Below, in pieces: positions 42,169 through 52,059 of a stretch of 64,000 nt of DNA. The notes beneath the pieces are model-generated. The model was not told where the DNA came from and ran no database searches. It was given only the letters and a program-made list of their open reading frames with translations. Numbering within the stretch: the first letter of the stretch is position 1; every line of letters begins with the position of its first letter. The translations under genes were made by a program, and so were the position numbers. The DNA is from Diploptera punctata (taxonomy: Eukaryota > Arthropoda > Insecta > Blattodea > Blaberidae): the NCBI GenBank assembly GCA_030220185.1, contig JASPKZ010004199.1:2190001-2254000 (forward strand), given 5' to 3'.

Positions 42169-42409
42169 ATGATCTTGAAGAAGATTTTCGGGTTGTAGGC
42201 CGCGGTCGTGAGGCTTGTAGTTCCCCGACGTTTCGCCAGAGACTGCGACTGGCATCCTCAAGGGTCTCAAGACAACCCTTGAGGATGCCAGACGCAGTCT
42301 CTGGCGAAACGTCGGGGAACTACAAGCCTCACGACCACGGCCTACAGCCCGAAAATCGTCTTCAAGATCATCATAGCAACTTCGGCCGTGAAAGTCTACG
42401 TGAATACAC
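42169..42409. mobile_element. Penelope-type inverted-repeat element, copy 2
   Basis: Two arms of about 100 bp face each other with almost no spacer (centre about 42265). The right end alone has the 35-bp outer tail (GGCCGTGAAAGTCTACGTG), mirror image of copy 1 at 15984. It is flanked by a 13-bp target duplication, AAGTATTGAAATG (42156-42168) and AAGTATTAAAATG (42410-42422), with one mismatch. Both arms carry hammerhead-like cores. Confidence 0.82.
42274..42318 (+). ncRNA. Hammerhead-ribozyme-like core
   Basis: TTGAGGA (42279-42285), stem II GCCAGA..TCTGGC, GAAA (42306-42309), CGTC. CCC before and GGGG after could pair as stem I. First core base U for C, as in copy 1. A mirror core lies on the minus strand at about 42220-42265. 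Confidence 0.45.
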
Positions 42410-42639
42410 AAGTATTAAAATGGTTACCTCCTGGAAAAGAGAAACGTGGTAGACCAAAACCAAAGTGGATAAAGGAAATTCAAGACTACGTGAAGAAGAG
42501 AAATATGACAGACGCAGGCACACAAGACCGGAAAGTGTGGAAGAAAAAAATTGTATATTTTGGTTGATGATACCTGTTAAATAACAGAAACAATCCTGAA
42601 ATTTAAAAAAAAATTGTTATCATTATCATTAGTATTGTT

Positions 42640-42840
42640 ATTGTTATCATCGTATAAAATTTTGTTTGTACATGAATTTTACATTGCAACATTTAATATA
42701 TTTTTAACTCGTTACAATTAGTATAGTGTATATAGCCTATCATGTATACTGTTAAATATATATTTGCAATTTGTGCTGCTTGGGTGGAACAGAAGATCTT
42801 ATGGCCTTAACTCTGCCTGAATAAATAAAATATTACAAAC
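42640..42840 (+). mobile_element. CR1-like LINE 3' tail
   Basis: Matches the complement of 37500-37700: TATAAAATTTTGTTTGTACA, TTAACTCGTTACAATTAGTA, ATCTTATGGCCTTAACTCTG, AATAAATAAAATA. Only 3' UTR remains. Confidence 0.8.
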
Positions 42841-43256
42841 TTTTGTTGAATTATTTCCCATGTCGGAAAAGAACAGATTAATATGTTTTAAATGAAATAT
42901 TATATCGATCAGATCTTATAAAATAAAAGCTAAATTTAATTCAACAATTCTCGTGACGCCAAGATAATTATAATTATAAGTATTATATTATTATCATTAT
43001 TGGACACGCGGGACATTCAGTTTTCATTCTATGGAAACAATGTTGCCAATATGAGGCATGTGTACTTATATTTTGTACATTGAAAAGTTTTTTTTTATAG
43101 TAATGTTTAATTGTATTTAATATTGCATGCGAACAGCAATCTTTCGTACATTAATTTCATAGAAATGTTTATAGAAACTTTGTGAACTAGTTTTAAGAGA
43201 AAGCAACGCCTAATTAAAGACAATTTTCAAATGACTGCTTCGGGATTGTATGTATA
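42841..43256. other. No recognised feature
   Basis: Unassigned AT-rich sequence. Confidence 0.35.
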
Positions 43257-43257
43257 T

Positions 43258-44530
43258 ACAGGATGTATAAAAAAGGATGGCGCAAACTTACATGGTTGAA
43301 AGTACACGATAATAGAAGCAACAATGTCCCAGTAAACATGGGTCCGCAAACGAGCCGTTTGCGAGATAATTATGAATGTATGGTTACAAGCCGCCACTGA
43401 CGTCATTGTTTGTAACATCGTACGGTTTACTCCTTGCGCACTTGAAGCTGTCCTATGTTCTTTGTTTACAAAACTGAACATTGCCGAGAGGTGGAGTTGT
43501 AATCAAACCATACACGCAGAATGTACAGGACGGATACAGTACACAATCTCAAAAGGTATCAGTCTCGTCTGAGGAGTGTCACTTGTGATGTGTTGTAGTT
43601 ACAATGGAACCTTACAGTAACGAAGAGTATGCGGATATGAATTTCATGAACTGTAGAGCTAATGGCAATGCACGGGAGGCTGCACGCTTGTACCAAGAAA
43701 CATATACTGATCGAAGACACCTCGGAAGTCGTGCATTTACAAGAGTCCATCAGCGCCTGAGAGAAAATGGGGGTTTTGCACATGGCAGAGCAGTAGGTAG
43801 GCTTGTTCGCATTACGCCTGAGGTTGAGGATATGGTGTTGGGAGCAGTACAGCTCTCTCCAGGAACCTCGACTAGAAGAATTTCCACACAAGTGCCTGTA
43901 CTAACTACAGTAGTGTATGGAGAATTTTACAGCACAATTTATTGTACCCTTACCAACGAGTTCAATGTCTCAATGATGCGGACTTTGTTCCTAGAGTGAT
44001 GTTTTGTCAGTGGATGCAACAACAGCCTGTAGTCAACCCTCGTTTCGCATGTAACATTTTATGTACAGACGAAGCAGGATTCATACGCGATGGTGTTTTT
44101 AATTATCATAATACACATTTTTGGTGTGAAATAAACCCACGTGCTGTTCATGAGTCACCACATCAGCACCGTTTCTCACTGAATGTGTGGTTAAGGGTAC
44201 TAGGTGATCATCTCATTGGGACACACATTCTTCCACGAAAACTTAATGGACGGAGGTACCTTAGGTTTCTGCGGCGTCATCTTCCAGGATTGCTTGAGGA
44301 TGTTTCCCTTCAGCAACGTCGGAGTTTGTAGTACATGCATGATGGAGCTCCGGCACATCTTGCTGCTGCTGTGAGACGGCATCTAACGCGCAGATACGGC
44401 CAAAGATGGATAGGTCGAGGCGGATCTGTACCTTGGCCTCCAAGATCACTTGATCTAAATCCTTTGGATTTTTGTGTCTGGGGTCACATCAAATGCGAGG
44501 TGTACAGCACACACGTTAAGCGGTTGAAGA
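43258..44530 (+). mobile_element. Tc1/mariner-superfamily transposon, right end lost
   Basis: The left end CAGGATGTATAAAAAAGGAT follows TA and resembles the inverted repeat of insect mariner-like elements. It is followed by a 5' leader and a decayed transposase (43604-44515). The right inverted repeat was not found; LINE sequence begins by about 44560. Confidence 0.75.
43604..44515 (+). pseudogene. Mariner-like transposase, decayed
   Basis: N-terminal MEPYSNEEYADMNFMN, ARLYQETYTDRRHLGSRAF and HQRLRENG are the DNA-binding part in frame one. Near 43905-43945 a frameshift moves to LYPYQRVQCLNDADFVPRV. The catalytic domain reads ILCTDEAGF (Asp at 44068), NYHNTHFWCEINPRA, FSLNVWLRVLGDHLIG, MHDGAPAHLAA (Asp 44341) and PRSLDLNPLDFCVWG (Asp 44452). 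There are 36 residues between the last two Asp. A TAG at 44329-44331 replaces the Trp expected before MHDGAPAH. All three catalytic Asp remain but the ORF is dead. Confidence 0.85.
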
Positions 44531-44549
44531 ACTGGAGCAGAGAGTTCTA

Positions 44550-45056
44550 TATGCTTGTCAAGAATTCAGAAATGGGACATTGTCCCATTCTTCGAATTGT
44601 CGAATTCTTTCGAAAACCCCTGAATTCATTAGTGCAAAAATCAACTCGTACTCGTCTTTATCAAATAATGGCTCGACCAGTCCTATGTTATGGGAGTGAA
44701 GCGTGGACTATAAGGATGAGATATGAAAGCAGACTAACAGCTTGTGAGATGAAATTTATGCGCCGAATAGCTGGCTACACCAAATGGGATCGAAAGAAAA
44801 ATGTAGAAATCTTTCAAGAACTTAATGTGTCACCAATACTGGACTACATCTCCAGGTATCAGCTAAACTGGAAGGAACATGTCTCAAGAATGTCTAGATC
44901 TAGGATCCCCAAGGCACTAATGAACTACTGTCCAAATGGAAAACAGTCACTTGGTCGACCTATGAAAAGATGGCACGAAAACCGCTTTCTCAGGCCGTAA
45001 CAGTTCTTCTAGGACTAATACCTGGCAGGATGATGATGATGATGATGATGTATTTT
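44550..45056 (+). mobile_element. LINE family B2, 3' fragment
   Basis: Reads TRLYQIMARPVLCYGSEAWT, LTACEMKFMRRIAGYTKWD, ISRYQLNWKEHVSRM, KQSLGRPMKRW and a stop at 45000. It ends with CAGTTCTTCTAGGAC..TACCTGGCAG and a GAT run (45031-45050). Closest to the copy at 54973-55336. Its frame is fused to the transposase remnant upstream by chance. Confidence 0.82.
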
Positions 45057-45107
45057 TATCATAAGTGATTTCCAAATTATCGATAAAGTGAGGAGTAAAA
45101 TTATCTA

Positions 45108-45595
45108 GAAAATTTGGAAATCAAGAGTGGCATTTGTTAGGAATATTTAACGAATAAAATTAAACTGTTTACTCAAAAATCGTTATTTAAATATAGTTAT
45201 TTTAAAATATGTATATATTTAATGTAAACGGCGATGTTTGAACAAGTGAGAAACGTTTGTTATGCTTCATTTGTTCATCACTGCAATCATATCATATTAT
45301 TTATTGCCAAAGGATCGCAATGTTGTAAGAATGCACCCTAGTGGAGAAAACATTAAACACATCAAGCTGTTTATAACCAATATTATTATTTAATTTCGAT
45401 GTTCTATGATGTAAATATATCAATTACATTTTTCTGGAACGTTATTACCTGGCAAATAATACGTTTAAGAAAGTGCAAATAGTGGTTTATTTTTATTGTG
45501 GTATAATCAATTGCTAGAAGTGTTTTTCTATTATGTCTCGCAAGCAGAATCTGGTTACATTCGTGTACTATATATATATATACAATCTGGGAGCC
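45108..45595 (-). repeat. Dispersed repeat X, copy 4, right part
   Basis: Reverse complement of repeat X from GATTTCCAAATT to CTCGCAAGCAGAATCTGGTT and the TATATATA box near 45571. The remaining end lies at 47856-47958, beyond the retroposon. Confidence 0.8.
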
Positions 45596-45689
45596 ACTTG
45601 CTGGGAGTAGGTCTACTGACAAAATTACTGGGTAAATAAAGCCAGTATACACAAGTACGCTGTGAATGGTCAGCAGCCAGCAAGCGTAT

Positions 45690-45800
45690 TTTCCGAGTAT
45701 AAAAGCTAACAACCAGCCAGCTTCTGATTGGCCAGCAACCAGCAACGGTCACACTACGGTCACACCAAGCTATATAAGCCAATAAATTGACAACATCGGA
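45690..45800 (+). promoter_or_regulatory. Candidate Pol II promoter of the retroposon
   Basis: GTATAAAAGC near 45699, CTGATTGGCC (inverted CCAAT) near 45723 and CTATATAAGCC near 45770 precede the first ATG at 45828. CAGCCAGCAA-type blocks recur three times between 45670 and 45745. Function is inferred from sequence only. Confidence 0.45.
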
Positions 45801-45827
45801 TTGGGCAGCACTAATCAAGACATCAAG

Positions 45828-47162
45828 ATGCCCAAATACGGCACATATATAAGAAGAAGATCGTCCGAAATCCAATTAGAAGACACTACATTGCGGAACA
45901 GCACATGGTTTAGAGAAGCAGTAAAGCAAGTATCTGCTACTTTTCGTGAAGCTCTACAGCCAACAACACCTACAGATGCTACTGTAGACAAGACGGAGCA
46001 ACCGAAGAGCAACATTCCAGCAAGAACCAAGACTAGAATCGACAGAAAGCAAAGGGAAGAAACTGCTATGCCAGAAAAGTCAGTAGCCTCGGCTACTGAT
46101 AAAGTCGAGTCCCATCTGGTCGTCTCCCAGCCTGCAGAGACCTCATCATGTGATAATGGAGGGGACTGTGGAGGCTCGAAGTCGACGGACTCGCTCCCAA
46201 AGAAGATATGGACCTCTTCCCTGCTGGTACTTCGGGTTTATACCTATCTACTGGCAGCAGTAAACGAGGAATTCTTCAAATCCGAGCCTGACGCATTCAT
46301 TTGCGAAAACACCAGGCTCGGTACAAGGGTCAGGCTAAATTTAGTTTTAGCCTATAAAAAGTACCAGCAACTGCTTAAGAAGAACAAGATCCCCTATAAG
46401 GAAGAGAAGAGACTACAAGCGACAGCTACAAGACGAGTGGTTGTAAAAGGAATAGACCATACCATTGAGCCATCTTACATTCAGAGTGACTTGAAGGCCA
46501 ATGGATTCCGGGCCTTAAAGGTTGTCAATATGACATCCGGAAAGACCAGGAACCCATTGCCCATGTTTGTGGTCACTCTGAGAGATGGCCCGGAGGTGGA
46601 GGGAATATTCAAACTACGCAGGCTCATCCACTTCAAGGTGAAGATCGAGCCCTACCGGCGTATGAAGAAAACGGTAGCACAGGTCATCCCGGCTACCCCT
46701 AAGAAGACAGTAATGGTGGAGCTTGCTTCAGCTGTCTTACCCCAAATCTCAGACCAGATTGAGCTAGCAGCTCTTCGGCCTGAGACCTCCAAGAACTCAA
46801 CCCGTAGCGTTGTCACTAGCGCTATAAGAAGAAAACGTACCGGGACCAACAAGGCTCGGGAACAAAAGGCCTTGCCATTCAAGGTCTTAGGTGGGCTTAA
46901 AATGCCACCTGAAACAAAAAAAGTGACTATAGGCACTCAAACTGCCATGGCTCCTTTAACCAAAAGTAGGCCGGTTCAAACTAGCCTCACAAAAAGGGAT
47001 AGTCTAATCACTAATGAAGTATTAGACAAACTAGTTAAGGAACTAGTAAATGATCCAGATTCGATGATTTTATCTATCGAATTGGATCATAAATCACACA
47101 CTTTCTTAGTAGAGTGTATGTGTACTTACGATGAAGATAGGAAGTGCCCTGTTACATCTTAA
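45828..47162 (+). CDS. Jockey-type LINE ORF1 protein lacking zinc knuckles
   Basis: 444 codons, start chosen at the first ATG (MPKYGTYIRRRSSEIQ); the longer frame begins at a TTG. Residues 1-125 are polar and probably disordered. About 130-200 is helical (VYTYLLAAVNEEFFKS, LVLAYKKYQQLLKKNK). About 205-290 fits the PRE_C2HC-associated RNA-binding fold of Jockey and X-element ORF1 proteins: RRVVVKGIDHTIEPSYI, LKANGFRALKVVNM, PLPMFVVTL, IFKLRRLIHFKVKIEPYR. Normally CCHC knuckles follow; here there are none, and a Lys/Thr/Pro-rich tail ends in an acidic segment. Likely an RNA-binding protein of the retroposon. The ORF is undamaged in a region of decayed copies. Confidence 0.82.
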   Translation: MPKYGTYIRRRSSEIQLEDTTLRNSTWFREAVKQVSATFREALQPTTPTDATVDKTEQPKSNIPARTKTRIDRKQREETAMPEKSVASATDKVESHLVVSQPAETSSCDNGGDCGGSKSTDSLPKKIWTSSLLVLRVYTYLLAAVNEEFFKSEPDAFICENTRLGTRVRLNLVLAYKKYQQLLKKNKIPYKEEKRLQATATRRVVVKGIDHTIEPSYIQSDLKANGFRALKVVNMTSGKTRNPLPMFVVTLRDGPEVEGIFKLRRLIHFKVKIEPYRRMKKTVAQVIPATPKKTVMVELASAVLPQISDQIELAALRPETSKNSTRSVVTSAIRRKRTGTNKAREQKALPFKVLGGLKMPPETKKVTIGTQTAMAPLTKSRPVQTSLTKRDSLITNEVLDKLVKELVNDPDSMILSIELDHKSHTFLVECMCTYDEDRKCPVTS

Positions 47163-47827
47163 ATTTCTCCAATTGGAGCAAAAAGCTGTTCAATTTGGAT
47201 CTAATTTTATTAAATTCAAGCCACTCTATTAAGGTTTTTAGTGGTTTCCCTTGATGTTAAGGCAAATGTCGGAGTGGTCCCCTAGCATCCACTAGTAAAG
47301 TCATCAAAGTCCAATAAATATTCTAAATTCAAAATTATTAAATAAGAACAGCTAAATCCGAAAAGAGCCGTTTCTGATTGGAATGCCGACTTGACTTCCC
47401 GCTCTTGCCCTCTTTAGGGCTGGCGGCTTCTGTGGTGGTGGCAGTCTTCCTGTTGGCGGCTCAGTGAACCAAGTGAAACAACTAGAACTTCAATGAAATT
47501 CAACTAGAAACTGAATGCGGGTTTGGTGTGTCCAACCACTGTACCTTTGGCACCGGACTGCGACTAGTTATCGTTGGCAGAGGATATACATTATAATAAA
47601 TGAGAATACGAACAAATAAGTTCGTTATGACAAATTATTAAATAACTACGACGATATAATTAATTCACAAGGGCTAAAGTGGGTTGGAAATCCCTAATAA
47701 TAGCCGGAAGTTGCTGTTCATGATTGAACGATTCCCATAGGTCGAGGATACTTCCATATAAAAATGGATGTTTTCCTTGATGTGAAAAAAGAGAAGTTCA
47801 AAAAGTGACACAATTTGCATTACATAT
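47163..47827 (+). other. 3' non-coding part of the retroposon
   Basis: Includes TTTAGTGGTTTCCCTTGATG and GGCAAATGTCGGAGTGGTCC, a block I recall from 3' ends of Jockey-group elements, a GTGGTGGTGGCAG stretch near 47432 and no ORF. Leads into the GAT tail. Confidence 0.5.
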
Positions 47828-47855
47828 TGATGATGATGATGATGACTTGCTGGGA

Positions 47856-47958
47856 TGAAGGTGATAAAATATATGTGAAAAACGACTGTGAATGGTTGTA
47901 AATCAAAATTCATTGAAATGTGATTGGTCATTGACTGCCATTTGGGACATGAGTTAAA
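47856..47958 (-). repeat. Dispersed repeat X, copy 4, left end
   Basis: GAAGGTGATAAAAT, GTGAATGGTTGTAAATCAAA, GTGATTGGTC, CCATTTGGGACATG and GTTAAATAGTC follow the complement of the start of copy 2. Confidence 0.8.
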
Positions 47959-49594
47959 TAGTCATTTTAATTCTGTCGCGGAGAAGAGAAAGTAGCTTGT
48001 CAAATATAAATGCTTTGAATTTTTACGTTCTGAAAAATTGACACCGGCCGGGTTTAACCTGATACACAATAGCAATTAAGACAACTGAATTTCATATTTT
48101 AGAGTACTTCTATAGGGAGATCGACCGTATGGTAGAACGAATTGCCCATAATGAAATGTACTGAGTACACAATTATAAGATAATAAATTGAACATTAGTG
48201 CTGTACTGATAATAAATAAATTGTAAATGCATGGACCTGCTTTATGATACAAGTTTCTATACAAGCACAAGACCTAGATACTCTCTAGTTGCTAATTAGA
48301 AGTTATGGGCAGACAGTATGTTATTAATACTGCTGCACAGTTTGCATTACATTCACACGTGACTCACTAAATCCGCAAAGGATAGGGACTGGGGATTATC
48401 ATTTTTCTTTTATACTGTTCTAGGGTTAGGTTTTTAGGTTGGCATTTTTTTATGACGGACTTTCCGAAATAAACCAATGTGTAAGATGAAATTGAGAATG
48501 AGTTTAATTATCTATAACCATTTATACATTTTTTGAGACCTTTAGCCTTGTTTGCTCCATTTTGTCCATATCCTCTATTGTTTCTGTTTTGTGTTTTAAT
48601 ATTTATATATAGCGAATTCTGTCATTTTAATTTACTATATAATGCCCTTTATACATTATTATTTATTAATTTATCTCGTGAGATTGCTATGAATTTGGGA
48701 GGAGTGCTTTCAGTGAACACAGGGCAGAACAACATTTAAATACAGCACAACTGTAACAATGAAAAATGTTCGCTTTCTTTAAAATTTGAATCAGTAGCAG
48801 CGATTTTACACATTGTGATTGTTGTCAGGTTAGCATTGAGTTTTATTCAGATTGAAATTTTTAAATACTGCGATAAGAAATAAAAATTAAACAACAACTA
48901 AGATTGCATTTTAGATATATTCCAATTCAAATTATATCCCCTTAAAAATAAAACTTTATAAGTGCAGCTCAAGTCAATGGATCCACTATAAATTTCATAA
49001 TTTTATACATTATACCAAATGAACATTTATGGATTGTCCATTTCTTCAAATTGTTAATTGGGAACATTAATTGGATTAGAAATCAATTTACTTTCATATC
49101 TCCCCCTCATAACAAACCATGAAAATATATTTATGATTTTTTTCCTAGTATTTTTCCGTTTGTGAATCTACTGTAGGTCGCTTGATTCGTAACAAATTTA
49201 ATGTTTGCCGAAGATAGCTCTGCCTCAGAAGTTCAAGCAGGATTGCATCGAAGAGGTGGAATCATTATATGATCAATTGTTTGTGATTCAGGAATCACAT
49301 TGGATGATCACAAAAAAAAAAAGCGAAACCGTATCCACTAACACATTTCTACTCTGAAGCAGATTTCTTTACCTTAGTTTAACCATTTCCTTTGTAGATA
49401 CTTCTACTTGCCCCCCACGCCACCCGGGTTTTATGGGGACACAACCTGTCAGGAAAGGATTTTAAACTCTTGATCAAACGCGTGCCTTTTCTGACCACAT
49501 AAACACAAGAATGATCAGCTCAATGTTAGGGCCATATCTGAGACAATAGGAACGTTTAATGCAAAGGCACACCATTCACTCAAACATTCATACT
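47959..49594. other. No recognised feature
   Basis: A 1.6-kb AT-rich stretch. GACACCGGCCGGGTTTAACC near 48040 could be a SINE fragment. No gene found. Confidence 0.35.
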
Positions 49595-49930
49595 AAACAC
49601 GGCGAATATCCATCCATCCATAGTAATTCTGCCCGAAGGCAGGTCCTTCACTGCAATCATAGCATTTTCATACTATGCTTGCAGCTTTACTAGGGAATTG
49701 TAGGTGTGGTAGCTTCCCGTTGTTTTCCACACCGGTGAAGGACGATGATGATAATGATGGCAATATGATTTCGGGGACCGTTTGGGCCTTAAAGTTTTCC
49801 TAACATTTGTCTTACTGGTGAGGAAAAACCCCGATAAAAACCTCACCCAGTAAAACTGCCCCGACCGGATATCGAACCCGGGCCCGCTGCGTGACAAGGC
49901 AGCACGCTACCTCAAGACCACAGCGGTGGA
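49595..49930 (-). mobile_element. tRNA-derived SINE, family 1, copy 2
   Basis: Minus strand: GTGGTCTTGAGGTAGCGTGC head, GGGTTCGATATCCGGTCGGG B-box region, GTGAGGTTTTTATCGGGGTT, then AACGGTCCCCGAAATCATAT, GTGGAAAACAACGGGAAGCT and the end hairpin CCTGCCTTCGGGCAG near 49630. Confidence 0.88.
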
Positions 49931-49954
49931 CAAGGCGAATATAATAGGATGATT

Positions 49955-50105
49955 ATAATAGTCATATGATGTTCGGAGGAGTATTTTGCCCTTAAAATCT
50001 CTCACATTTTCCTTATAGGTGAGGAAAAATACCACCCAGGAATCTTGTCCAGACTGGGATCCTGATTCGGAGAAATGATATTAGCACTAGATCACAGAGA
50101 TGGAC
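49955..50105 (-). mobile_element. tRNA-derived SINE, family 1, fragment
   Basis: Head and first body part only: GATCTAGTGCTAATATCATT, GGATCCCAGTCTGGACAAGA, GGTATTTTTCCTCACCTATA. Worn copy next to the previous one. Confidence 0.6.
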
Positions 50106-50633
50106 TAAAAATCTCCTTTGCTTTATAAATACTATTAATTTATATATGACTCTTTCAATGTTTTAATAAATTATACTTTTGGACTATAAAATAAAGAGAA
50201 TGCTTGTCCCATTTTTTAATTTAATTTAGCTCAGTTTCGCCTCTTCGTTTTTTTCATGAAAATTGTTCCTAAAAGTTCTGAACTTACGAAGGTCATACTG
50301 AAAGTCTTGAGCAACATTTATAACAAAAATAACACAGTATTCTGTGCCGCTGTTATCAAATACGTGGATACTATCACCAGTTGTATGTTCGTCATTGGAA
50401 TTGAAGTGAAAACTTTTGCATGTTTGTTTATTTAACATCCAGATTCATTTCATAATTTTAGATTGTATTATAGGCTTAGAGAAAACTTATTTAGTTATGT
50501 CCTATTAGAATTTTAATTTTACGTTATAAAATTATTTAACATACTGTACCAACGTAATATATAGAATATTGCACAATTTTAATAATATAGAATTGCATGC
50601 ACATAGGCCTATAGTTCATACAAATTAAAAATA

Positions 50634-50636
<3 letters not shown>
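50106..50636. other. No recognised feature
   Basis: Unassigned; the 70-codon minus frame at 50226-50438 has no motif. Confidence 0.35.

Positions 50637-50675
<39 letters not shown>
50637..50675. repeat. (TA)n microsatellite
   Basis: About 38 bp of TA. Confidence 0.95.
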
Positions 50676-50680
<5 letters not shown>

Positions 50681-50684
50681 TTCT

Positions 50685-51072
50685 TCTAAGGCCTTGTGTC
50701 TCTCAACGACACTTAGGCGTTCTCCCACTGCAGGGGAAAAATTCAACCATACTAATGTAGTTACAATTGTTTTCGGATAGATGTCATTGAGTGGTCCGGG
50801 GTCAGCGTTCCGCCTCTTAGCGACATCTAGGAAACCAAGATATCATTAGGATGGGAAAAGTTGGTAATTTTTGTTTAGAGACGTTTTTATTAGACCTAAG
50901 GATCTTTTACGGGTCTGAAAATCTTCAGACTCGGAACTCACGGCTTAAACCTTCCGGAGGACTTGCTCCTTGGATTTTTTCCATCCTAAAAAATCCATCG
51001 ACCCCGGCCGGATTTAAACCCACGACCTTCGGAACCAGAGGCAAGGAGCATAACCACTAGTCCGCCGCGGCC
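50685..51072 (-). mobile_element. tRNA-derived SINE, family 3, copy 3
   Basis: Minus strand: GCCGCGGCGGACTAGTGGTT head, GTGGGTTTAAATCCGGCCGG B-box region, GGTCGATGGATTTTTTAGGA, CCAAGGAGCAAGTCC and the far end with GTATGGTTGAATTTTTCCCC and AGAAGAAAA. Full length. Confidence 0.88.
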
Positions 51073-51190
51073 GTCTTATATATATAATATATATATATAA
51101 AAACATGGAAAGAAAAATAAACGCATGAACCGGGATTTGAGGCTTCGATCTCTATACGTTAGTGTCATAACCACTAGTCCACTCAGCTCC
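51073..51190 (-). mobile_element. TA run plus tRNA-like SINE head
   Basis: A TA run (51077-51099) is followed by a minus-strand tRNA-like block: GAGCTGAGTGGACTAGTGGT and GCCTCAAATCCCGGTTCATG. Second Pol III head directly beside the previous SINE. Confidence 0.5.
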
Positions 51191-51904
51191 TAGCACATTT
51201 ATTTTTCATTCCTCATGTATGATTCTCATTCACGAGAGGCCATGGTACAACGGACTCATTGCCATCTAGTGGCTTCTATAACAAGTAAGCATTATTTACA
51301 GTGTATATGTATATACCTTTCGTGTATAGGTATTTACAAATTTAGAATTTCTTTACATATGTGTATTGATACTATTAGTTTAATTATTTATTTAATGTCT
51401 TATTTAATTTTATTTATCTAGTTATCTTAATTTAATCAAGTTTTTATTGTTTTGTTAATTTATCTTTATTTATTTATTTTCTAGTTCATTGATGAAGTCT
51501 TAACATATTTTTATAATAAACGGATGTAATTATGAATTTATAACAAAAATAATTAAACTCGACGAGAAGTTTGTGTTGGTGTCTTTTTGGGAGAACTTCA
51601 AACTTGGAGAAAAATCACACATAAAGAAATGTGTACACACTTAACAAAAACTAGATGCCGCATCGCAATACTGCAGTGTTTTTGCAGCTCTCTGCATTAT
51701 CATCGTGTAATGCAGACATTTCAACACAGTTTCGAACACTGTCACATACCACACGTATAATAATAAGAATAATAATAATCTTTATTCCGTTCTTTTAGTG
51801 TATGGGGTCTACTGAAGTCATAAATTTAGTGCAGTGATGCACTTCCTCGCCTGCAACTGCGTATTTGCCTTGACATGTTAAAGTGCGTTGTTAAATAACA
51901 ATAT
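51191..51904. other. No recognised feature
   Basis: Unassigned; AAT run at about 51759-51778. Confidence 0.35.
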
Positions 51905-51985
51905 TGCCTACCTATCTTCCACCTATCTACCTACCCTATCTACTCTACCTACCCTACCTCCTCTACCTACCCTACCTACCTGCCA
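51905..51985. repeat. CTACCTACC-type simple repeat
   Basis: Imperfect CTAC/CTACC/CTATC run of about 80 bp. Confidence 0.8.
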
Positions 51986-52059
51986 TCTATTTTCGTGAAA
52001 ATCAGTGACTGTAAAAACAAACAAAAAACGTAGATTTGGAACTTTACATGCTTTAAGTC

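Larger units (their letters stand above)
41765..42575 (+). mobile_element. LINE family A1 3' fragment, split by a palindromic element
   Basis: Reads LNYISWSKYIIKRTKFLIYN, SILYYGAETW, MDFLRRSARISKLDKIK, LRWYGHIMRR and, after the insert at 42169-42409, WLPPGKEKRGRPKPKW and DRKVWKKKIVYFG with a stop. The frame on both sides of the insert is the same (TNKEVLK then WLPPG), so the insert alone interrupts it. One earlier stop near 41971 is a separate defect. Confidence 0.85.
45596..47855 (+). mobile_element. ORF1-only retroposon with 11-bp target duplication
   Basis: The body 45607-47844 (2238 bp) is bounded by ACTTGCTGGGA at 45596-45606 and 47845-47855. Outside both copies lies repeat X, which it splits. 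It holds a 5' leader with promoter-like boxes, one intact ORF of 444 codons (Jockey-type ORF1), about 680 bp of 3' sequence and a terminal (GAT)n tail (47828-47844). No endonuclease or RT is present. The layout is that of a complete non-autonomous retroposon moved in trans. Confidence 0.82.
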
